Below, piece by piece: positions 58,494 to 64,000 of a DNA stretch of 64,000 nt. The notes under the pieces are model-generated. The model had not been told where the DNA came from, made no database searches, and worked only from the letters and a program-made list of their open reading frames with translations. A program made the translations under genes and the position numbers. The stretch lies in assembly GCA_041558415.1 (NCBI GenBank), contig JBFFEY010000003.1, forward strand, positions 62,001 to 126,000, given 5' to 3'. Source of the DNA: SG8-39 sp041558415 (GTDB taxonomy: Bacteria > Pseudomonadota > Gammaproteobacteria > Burkholderiales > SG8-39). The stretch's first letter is position 1; each line of letters opens with the position of its first letter.

Positions 58494-59282
58494 TTAACGA
58501 AACGACCCGAAGCGGCCGAGCTCGCTCAGGTTCAACCAGATGAAAAACGCCTTGCCCACGATGTTTGCGTCCGGCACGAAACCCCACACCCGGCTGTCGC
58601 TCGAATTGTCGCGGTTGTCGCCCATCATGAAATAGTGCCCAGGCGGCACGACACATGTCAGTCCGTTGCTATTGTAGTTGCAATTCGCCGCGTGAGGGAA
58701 CGCGCGTGCGTACGGCGGCAAGTTCGGTGCATCGCCATCCAGCAAGATCTCGTGATCGACCCCATCGAGACGCTCGAGGTAGCGCTGCGAATACTGCATC
58801 CGTTCCTTGGACAGATAGTCGTCGATCTGGCGCACCGGCACTTCGTGCCCGTTGATCAACAGCCGCTTGTCGCGATATTCCACGCGGTCGCCCGGCAGGC
58901 CGACGACCCGCTTGATGTAATCGAGAGAGGGGTCCGGCGGGTAACGGAACACCATGACGTCGCCGCGCCGCGGGCTGTTGACTTCGATCACCTTGCGGTT
59001 GATCACCGGCAATCGGATGCCGTAGCTGAACTTGTTCACCAGGATAAAGTCGCCGATGAGCAGCGTCGGCATCATCGACCCAGACGGAATCTTGAATGGC
59101 TCGACAACAAACGAGCGGAGCAGGAATACCGCCAGAATGACCGGGAAGAAGCTGACCGAATACTCGACCCACCACGGCTGGCGGGCATCTGTCGGGCGAC
59201 GGCGTCTCAGCACGGCCGCCTCCATCGCCCAGATCAGGCCCGTCAGCACCAGCAGGAGAAACAGGAAAAGCGCGAAGTTCAA
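58494..59282 (-). CDS. lepB: Signal peptidase I
   Basis: Inner-membrane protease that removes signal peptides. Two N-terminal membrane helices (about 4-22 and 45-65) anchor the periplasmic domain. Catalytic serine is in KIPSGSMMPTLLIGDFILVN (about residue 70) and the general-base lysine in DYIKRVVGLPGDRVEYRD; GHYFMMGDNRDNSSDSRVWG is the third family box. Start is TTG 59282, preceded by taggaa; product 262 residues. It follows lepA by ten bases. Confidence 0.96.
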   Translation of the reverse strand: MNFALFLFLLLVLTGLIWAMEAAVLRRRRPTDARQPWWVEYSVSFFPVILAVFLLRSFVVEPFKIPSGSMMPTLLIGDFILVNKFSYGIRLPVINRKVIEVNSPRRGDVMVFRYPPDPSLDYIKRVVGLPGDRVEYRDKRLLINGHEVPVRQIDDYLSKERMQYSQRYLERLDGVDHEILLDGDAPNLPPYARAFPHAANCNYNSNGLTCVVPPGHYFMMGDNRDNSSDSRVWGFVPDANIVGKAFFIWLNLSELGRFGSFR

Positions 59283-59292
59283 GTGACCGTTC

Positions 59293-61092
59293 CTACTTTT
59301 CGCCCATCTGCAGTACGGCGAGGAAGGCTTCCTGCGGTATCTCGACCGCCCCGACCTGTTTCATTCTCCGCTTGCCTTCCTTCTGCTTTTCGAGCAGCTT
59401 GCGTTTGCGGGTAATGTCGCCGCCATAGCACTTCGCCAGCACGTTCTTGCGCAACGCCTTCACGTTCTCCCGCGCCAGGATCGAGCTCCCGATGGCAGCC
59501 TGAATGGCAACATCGAACATCTGCCGCGGAATAAGACCGCGCAGCCGGGACACGAGCTCGCGGCCACGCTGTTGCGCACTCTGGCGGTGCACCATCGAGG
59601 ACAGCGCATCGACATGCTCCCCGTTGATCAGGATCTCGAGCTTGACCACGTCGGCCACCTGGTAGGTTTTGAACTCGTAGTCCAGCGAGCCGAAACCTCG
59701 CGTCATGGACTTCAGGCGATCGAAGAAGTCGAGCACGACCTCGCTGAGCGGCAGATCGTAGGACAGCATCACATGCCGGCTTGAGTAGTGCAGGTTGGTT
59801 TGCACCCCGCGCCGCTGCGTGCAGAGCGTCATCATCGCACCGACGTACTCTTGCGGGACGAAGATCGTCGTCGCGATGACCGGTTCGCGGATCTCGGCGA
59901 TCCTGCTTACGTCGGGCATGCGCGCGGGATTGGAGACGAGCTCAACCGAGCCGTCGCGCAGCTCGACCTCGTACACCACTGAAGGCGCGGTCGTCACAAG
60001 CGACATGCCGTATTCGCGTTCCAGACGCTCCTGCACGATATCCATGTGCAGCAGCCCGAGAAATCCGCAGCGGAAACCGAAACCGAGGGCCTGTGAGACC
60101 TCCGGCTCGTAGTGAAAGGACGCGTCGTTCAGGTGCAGTTTCTCGAGAGCATCGCGCAGCGCCTCGTACTGATTGGCCTCAACCGGGTACAGCCCCGCGA
60201 ACACCTGTGGCTTGATTTCCTTGAATCCCGGCAGCGGCCTGTCTGCAGGCCGGTCGGCATGCGAAATCGTGTCTCCAACCTTGGCCGCGCGCAATTCCTT
60301 GATGCCGGCCACGACGAACCCGACCTCGCCCGCGACGAGGACGTCGCGTGCCTCCGACTTGGGCGTAAAGACGCCGATCTGTTCGCAGACGTAATCGTCG
60401 CGCGTGCTCATCAGCAGGATGCGATCCTTGGCGCGCAGGGTGCCGTCCACGATTCGCACCAGCATCACGACGCCAATGTAATTGTCAAACCAGGAGTCGA
60501 TGATCAGCGCTCGCAAGCGTGCTTCCGGATCGCCGACAGGCGGTGGCACGCGCGCAATGACGCACTCCAGAATGTCCCGCACCCCATCGCCCGTCTTCGC
60601 GCTCGCGCGGATCGCCTCCTGCGCGTCGATTCCGATGACATCCTCGATCTCCTGGATGGCCTTGTCGGGATCGGCCGAAGGCAGATCGATCTTGTTGAGC
60701 ACCGGAATGACCTCGACGTTCTGCTCAATCGCGGTATAGCAGTTCGCCACCGTCTGGGCTTCGACGCCCTGCGATGCGTCCACCACCAGTAACGCACCCT
60801 CGCAGGCCGCCAGCGAGCGGCTGACCTCGTACGAGAAATCGACGTGCCCCGGCGTGTCGATCAGATTCAGCAGGTAGGTCTCGCCGTCTTGCGCGAGATA
60901 GCGCAGCGCCACGGTCTGCGCCTTGATCGTGATGCCCCGCTCGCGCTCCAGATCCATCGAGTCGAGGACCTGTGCGTCCATCTCACGGTCGGTCAGTCCG
61001 CCGCAAAGCTGGATAAAACGGTCAGCCAGCGTCGACTTGCCGTGATCGATATGCGCGATGATCGAAAAGTTGCGGATGCGGCTCTGCGGCAT
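59293..61092 (-). CDS. lepA: Elongation factor 4 (LepA)
   Basis: Translational GTPase with a role in ribosome biogenesis or back-translocation. G1 [20 protein letters not shown]3 DTPGHVDF, G4 VLNKIDLP and the LepA-specific C-terminal domain ([21 protein letters not shown] end reads [20 protein letters not shown]) are intact. ATG 61092 gives 599 residues, the standard length. A terminator-like hairpin ends three bases before this ATG, leaving no room for a normal ribosome site; GTG 61116, within the hairpin, is an unlikely alternative. Confidence 0.96.
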   Translation of the reverse strand: MPQSRIRNFSIIAHIDHGKSTLADRFIQLCGGLTDREMDAQVLDSMDLERERGITIKAQTVALRYLAQDGETYLLNLIDTPGHVDFSYEVSRSLAACEGALLVVDASQGVEAQTVANCYTAIEQNVEVIPVLNKIDLPSADPDKAIQEIEDVIGIDAQEAIRASAKTGDGVRDILECVIARVPPPVGDPEARLRALIIDSWFDNYIGVVMLVRIVDGTLRAKDRILLMSTRDDYVCEQIGVFTPKSEARDVLVAGEVGFVVAGIKELRAAKVGDTISHADRPADRPLPGFKEIKPQVFAGLYPVEANQYEALRDALEKLHLNDASFHYEPEVSQALGFGFRCGFLGLLHMDIVQERLEREYGMSLVTTAPSVVYEVELRDGSVELVSNPARMPDVSRIAEIREPVIATTIFVPQEYVGAMMTLCTQRRGVQTNLHYSSRHVMLSYDLPLSEVVLDFFDRLKSMTRGFGSLDYEFKTYQVADVVKLEILINGEHVDALSSMVHRQSAQQRGRELVSRLRGLIPRQMFDVAIQAAIGSSILARENVKALRKNVLAKCYGGDITRKRKLLEKQKEGKRRMKQVGAVEIPQEAFLAVLQMGEK

Positions 61093-61094
61093 CA

Positions 61095-61121
61095 CAAAAA
61101 AGGGTGCCGGCGGCACCCTTT
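61095..61121 (-). terminator. Intrinsic terminator before lepA
   Basis: On the - strand a stem aagggtgcc/ggcaccctt (9-10 bp, 3-base loop) is followed by a T-run (bases 61095-61101 on the + strand are A). It lies 15 bases after the glutaredoxin-like gene and ends at the lepA ATG. It should reduce transcription from the rseA-mucD side into lepA, acting as terminator or attenuator. Confidence 0.8.
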
Positions 61122-61136
61122 CGTTCGGACAAAGCG

Positions 61137-61376
61137 TTATTCTAACGCAAGCCGCTTGCGCAGCGCGTCCTCATCTAGCCAGAAGTGGCAGATTTCCTCA
61201 CCCGCGGCGTCGACCAGGACTGGCACCCGTGCGCCGTAACGCGCCTTGAGCCCCGGTTCCGCGTCGACGTTCAGCACCTCGAACTCGAAACCCAGCGCTG
61301 CCTGCATCGGCCGCAGCGCAGCGACCATCTCATCGCACAGATGACAGTCGTCGCGCCCATACACGCGCAGGCGCAT
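61137..61376 (-). CDS. Glutaredoxin-like thiol protein
   Basis: A 79-residue thioredoxin-fold protein with redox motif CHLC at residues 11-14 ([15 protein letters not shown]), the cis-proline segment [11 protein letters not shown] and a short C-terminal helix. It belongs to the glutaredoxin-like family (DUF836) often found between mucD and lepA. It is eight bases after mucD, so it is part of the sigma-E regulatory operon. The partner is unknown. Confidence 0.87.
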   Translation of the reverse strand: MRLRVYGRDDCHLCDEMVAALRPMQAALGFEFEVLNVDAEPGLKARYGARVPVLVDAAGEEICHFWLDEDALRKRLALE

Positions 61377-61384
61377 GTGCCGCG

Positions 61385-62797
61385 CTATCCCTTGTCCTGC
61401 ATGCCGGTAATCGTGACGAACGCCATGTTATCGCCGCGCCGCACCTGAAGCGTGAAAACAGCATCCTTGTCCAGCGCGCCGAGCAGACGGTTCAACTGGC
61501 CGACCGACTTCAGCTCGGTCTGCTTGCCCTGGCGAATGAAGCGCAGCAGCACATCGCCGCGCCGCACGTCGGCTTGCGCCTCGGCGCGCACCTGAGTCAC
61601 CACCAGCCCGTGCGGCAGCTTCAGTTCGCGTTTCTGCTGCTCCGAGAGTTCTGCGACGACGATGCCCAGCCGGTTCGCGGCGCCCGTAGCGCCAGAGCGA
61701 CCTTCGCGCGAGGCATCGCGTGCGGCAATCCGATCCTCCTTCAACTCGCCCACGGTGATGTCGAGCGTGCGCGCCTCGCCCTTGCGCCACACCTCGAGCT
61801 CGACGCGTGCGCCGGGCGCCGTGCCACCGACGACGCGCGGCAGGTCGCTCGAGGACTCCACCGGCTTGCCGGCGAACCGCGTGATGATGTCGGTCGCCTG
61901 AATCCCGGCCTTGTCCGCCGGGCTGCCCTTCTCGACGGAATTGACGAGTGCGCCCCGCGGACGGTCGAGACCGAAAGACGTGGCCAGATCGCGCGTCACC
62001 TCCTGAATCAGCACGCCGATGCGGCCTCGCGAAACATGGCCTTTGTCGCGCAGCTGCCGCTGCACATCGAGTGCCACGTCGATCGGAATGGCGAAAGACA
62101 GCCCCATAAAGCCGCCCGTTCGGCTGTAAATCTGCGAGTTGATGCCGACGACCTCCCCCTGCAGATTGAACAACGGACCGCCCGAGTTGCCCGGATTGAT
62201 CGCCACGTCCGTTTGGATGAACGGCACGAAATTCTCCTGCGGCAACGAGCGCCCCTTGGCCGACACGATGCCGGCCGTCACGGTATTGTCGAAGCCGAAG
62301 GGTGAGCCGATCGCGACCACCCACTCGCCAACCCGCAAATCCCCCGGTTTGCCAAAGCGCACGGTGCGCAGATCGCTCGCGTCGATCTTGATGAGTGCCA
62401 CGTCCGTGCGCTTGTCCGACCCGATGACTTTGGCCTTGAACTCGCGCTTGTCCGTCAAGCGCACGTTGATCTCGTCGGCACCCTCGACGACGTGCGCATT
62501 CGTGAGGATGTAGCCGTCTTGGCTGATGACAAAGCCGGAGCCGAGCGACTGGCTTTCGCGCGGCACGCCCGGCGAGCGCGGGATGAAGCGGCGAAAGAAC
62601 TCCAGCATCTCCTCGTCCTCGATGCCGGGGAACTGCGGCAAACCGCTGCGACGTATGGTCTGCGTCGTGCTGATGTTGACGACTGCGGGTCCTTGCTGCT
62701 CGACCAGCCGGGTGAAATCCGGCAGCTCGCGCGCCTGCGCAGCAGCGCCGCTGACCGCCAGCACGCAAAGGAACAGAGAGCGTCTCAACAACTGCAT
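61385..62797 (-). CDS. mucD: DegP/MucD family periplasmic serine protease
   Basis: Periplasmic HtrA protease/chaperone that clears misfolded envelope proteins. A signal peptide (cleavage near AAQA, residue 24) precedes the trypsin-like domain with H in ILTNAHVVEGADEI, D in RTDVALIKIDASD and S in NPGNSGGPLFNLQGEV, then two PDZ domains (about 275-365 and 385-465). ATG 62797 marks the signal peptide start; 470 residues. It lies after rseA-rseB, the usual sigma-E operon order. Confidence 0.95.
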   Translation of the reverse strand: MQLLRRSLFLCVLAVSGAAAQARELPDFTRLVEQQGPAVVNISTTQTIRRSGLPQFPGIEDEEMLEFFRRFIPRSPGVPRESQSLGSGFVISQDGYILTNAHVVEGADEINVRLTDKREFKAKVIGSDKRTDVALIKIDASDLRTVRFGKPGDLRVGEWVVAIGSPFGFDNTVTAGIVSAKGRSLPQENFVPFIQTDVAINPGNSGGPLFNLQGEVVGINSQIYSRTGGFMGLSFAIPIDVALDVQRQLRDKGHVSRGRIGVLIQEVTRDLATSFGLDRPRGALVNSVEKGSPADKAGIQATDIITRFAGKPVESSSDLPRVVGGTAPGARVELEVWRKGEARTLDITVGELKEDRIAARDASREGRSGATGAANRLGIVVAELSEQQKRELKLPHGLVVTQVRAEAQADVRRGDVLLRFIRQGKQTELKSVGQLNRLLGALDKDAVFTLQVRRGDNMAFVTITGMQDKG

Positions 62798-62852
62798 GGC
62801 ATTTCCTTTCGCTAGTTCCGTGCGCGATTCGACACCGCCGTCACGCACAAGT

Positions 62853-63830
62853 TCATTTCGGCCGCTCGTAGCGCACGCGATCCGCGATGCGCCGCACGCT
62901 CGATGCCGGCGCTTCCCCGACTACCGTGACGATATGATCGTCGACTTCGCGCACGAAAATATTGACGCCGCCGACAGCGGCCGCACCGCGCGGCATCGCA
63001 CCCCCGCGCTCGCGGGCCAGTTCGATGAAAACCGATACCGCCGCCAGGCCGTCCGAGTAGACCAGCTGTCCCACGGGAGCCCGCTCGCGCAGGATGCGCA
63101 CGACCTCGACGATCTTGTGGAAGCCGGGGAGGTCGGCATCGACGCGCCAGCCCTCCGCTTCCAGATCTGCCGGTCGTACCGATGCCTCTTGAACGCGCCA
63201 GGATCGCGTCGCGTGCTGCGGTTCGACAGCCTCGGGGTGCACCTCGCCAACCTCGAGCTGCGTAAAGGTGAACTGCTCGACGGGGACTTGTGCCTCATTC
63301 AGGATGACCGAGCGCAGCAGCATCCCCGTCGCCAGATCCGCGCACAGCTCATAGCCGTAGCGGTAATGGTCCTTCGGCTGAAGGCTGACGGTGCGGCACG
63401 CACGCCCGGCGACACGATCCTGCACGCCCACGCGCACCGCGTAGTGCTTGAGCAGATCGGTAAGCTGTGCGGGCAGCATGGCCGGAAAGCGTTGCGAAAC
63501 GCCGTGACGCTCGACTTTCAGGGTACGCGACTGCGGCAGGTAGCAGCGAACGCCTTCCTTGGAGCGCACGATCTCGCGCGGTTCGCCGTCGAGCACTTCC
63601 AGGCGCTCGACGCTGCCCTGGGCGCTCGCCAGACGGGTGACGCGGGACGTTTCACTGTGCTGGTCGTGCTGGTAAACGAAGGTACCCGTGTAGGACAGGG
63701 ACTGGGTCGCCTGGTAGATCCGCTCGAGCCAGGCGCGTCCGTTTTCCGGCGCCGTCTGTGCGACAGCACTTCCGGCCGCGCAAACGATCGACAATGCAAA
63801 GGTCCAACCACCGCGCGCGGCCAGACTCAT
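62853..63830 (-). CDS. rseB: Sigma-E regulatory protein RseB/MucB
   Basis: Periplasmic protein that binds RseA and blocks its cleavage until lipopolysaccharide or lipoprotein signals arrive. A signal peptide ends near SAVAQ (residue 25). The N-terminal LolA-like domain starts WLERIYQATQSLSYTGTFVY and the C-terminal domain includes VYSDGLAAVSVFIE and GGVNIFVREVDDHIVTVVGE. The length is 325. Its ATG overlaps the rseA stop (ATGA). Confidence 0.95.
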   Translation of the reverse strand: MSLAARGGWTFALSIVCAAGSAVAQTAPENGRAWLERIYQATQSLSYTGTFVYQHDQHSETSRVTRLASAQGSVERLEVLDGEPREIVRSKEGVRCYLPQSRTLKVERHGVSQRFPAMLPAQLTDLLKHYAVRVGVQDRVAGRACRTVSLQPKDHYRYGYELCADLATGMLLRSVILNEAQVPVEQFTFTQLEVGEVHPEAVEPQHATRSWRVQEASVRPADLEAEGWRVDADLPGFHKIVEVVRILRERAPVGQLVYSDGLAAVSVFIELARERGGAMPRGAAAVGGVNIFVREVDDHIVTVVGEAPASSVRRIADRVRYERPK

Positions 63831-64000
63831 CGACGCAGCCCCCCCTGCGTCGGCGCCGAAACGGTGCGGACATACGGTGCCATTCCCTGCAACGACATGC
63901 CCGGCGAGAACTCCTGATGCGCGAACAGGTAGTCGTGGGCGACACTCGCCGGCAGGCGCACCGTCGGTTGGGACGGCAGCGGGTCGCGCTGCACCACGAC
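63827..64000 (-). CDS. rseA: Anti-sigma-E factor RseA, C-terminal part (cut by window edge)
   Basis: Open frame of 57 codons plus TGA running in from the window end. The readable C-terminus contains VAHDYLFAHQEFSPGMSLQG and APYVRTVSAP, the periplasmic tail conserved in betaproteobacterial RseA, which binds RseB and is cut by DegS then RseP. The start, the sigma-binding domain and the membrane helix lie outside the window; rpoE should lie further upstream. Confidence 0.85.
   Translation of the reverse strand, partial: VVVQRDPLPSQPTVRLPASVAHDYLFAHQEFSPGMSLQGMAPYVRTVSAPTQGGLRR

Overview
The window looks like the chromosome of a high-GC betaproteobacterium. The evidence is gene order: rpsB-tsf-pyrH-frr-uppS-cdsA-dxr-rseP-bamA-skp-lpxD-fabZ-lpxA-lpxB-rnhB at one end and rseA-rseB-mucD-grx-lepA-lepB-DUF4845-rnc-era-recO-pdxJ-acpS-nagZ at the other are runs typical of that class, and the uvrC-pgsA-tRNA(Gly,Cys,Leu) block is a common proteobacterial arrangement. 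Coding density is very high, with many ATGA/GTGA stop-start overlaps and no stretch over 300 bases without a gene. I see no transposase, integrase, phage gene or CRISPR array.

Layout. 0-15 kb: translation factors, isoprenoid and phospholipid precursors, outer-membrane biogenesis and lipid A synthesis, all on the + strand. 15-24 kb: PpsR/PEP synthase, SmpB, RatA/RnfH, and guanine nucleotide synthesis (guaB, guaA) followed by tadA. 23.7-28 kb: an unusual operon continuing from guaA-tadA with an L,D-transpeptidase-like protein, a stand-alone PrimPol, RNA 3'-phosphate cyclase RtcA, a DUF504/MJ1316 RNA-end domain protein, an M28 peptidase and a three-BON-domain protein. 28-33 kb (- strand): a complete branched-chain amino acid type ABC importer (livKHMGF). 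33-37.6 kb (- strand): an aldolase-dehydrogenase fusion, mtnA and an MFS carrier, probably a 5'-deoxy/5-methylthio-pentose salvage cassette. 37.6-44 kb: GNAT, NRDE, DUF4936, YgfZ, MltG, Tmk, HolB, an ankyrin protein and DUF1178. 44-50 kb: a catabolic cluster (NicX-like ring-cleavage dioxygenase, alpha/beta hydrolase, acyl-CoA dehydrogenase, AMP-forming ligase, and on the other strand a halohydrin-dehalogenase-type protein plus a 2-keto-4-pentenoate hydratase-like protein) that ends 23 bases from a tRNA-Leu 3' end. 50-64 kb: tRNAs, pgsA, uvrC, efp, and the long - strand nagZ-to-rseA run, cut by the window edge inside rseA.

Most notable observations: (1) an SDR-fold protein carrying the exact halohydrin dehalogenase signatures T-X4-F-X-G and S-X12-Y-X3-R; (2) the PrimPol-RtcA-DUF504 operon, a candidate nucleic-acid repair unit; (3) sharply bounded AT-rich patches (16-29% GC by my count) inside ppsA and around tmk/holB/ankyrin; (4) an LpxB with several altered conserved motifs; (5) an EF-P with arginine at the loop tip on a lysine-type backbone; (6) an intrinsic-terminator-like hairpin that runs directly into the lepA start codon. 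All functional calls come from reading motifs and context; no database search was run.
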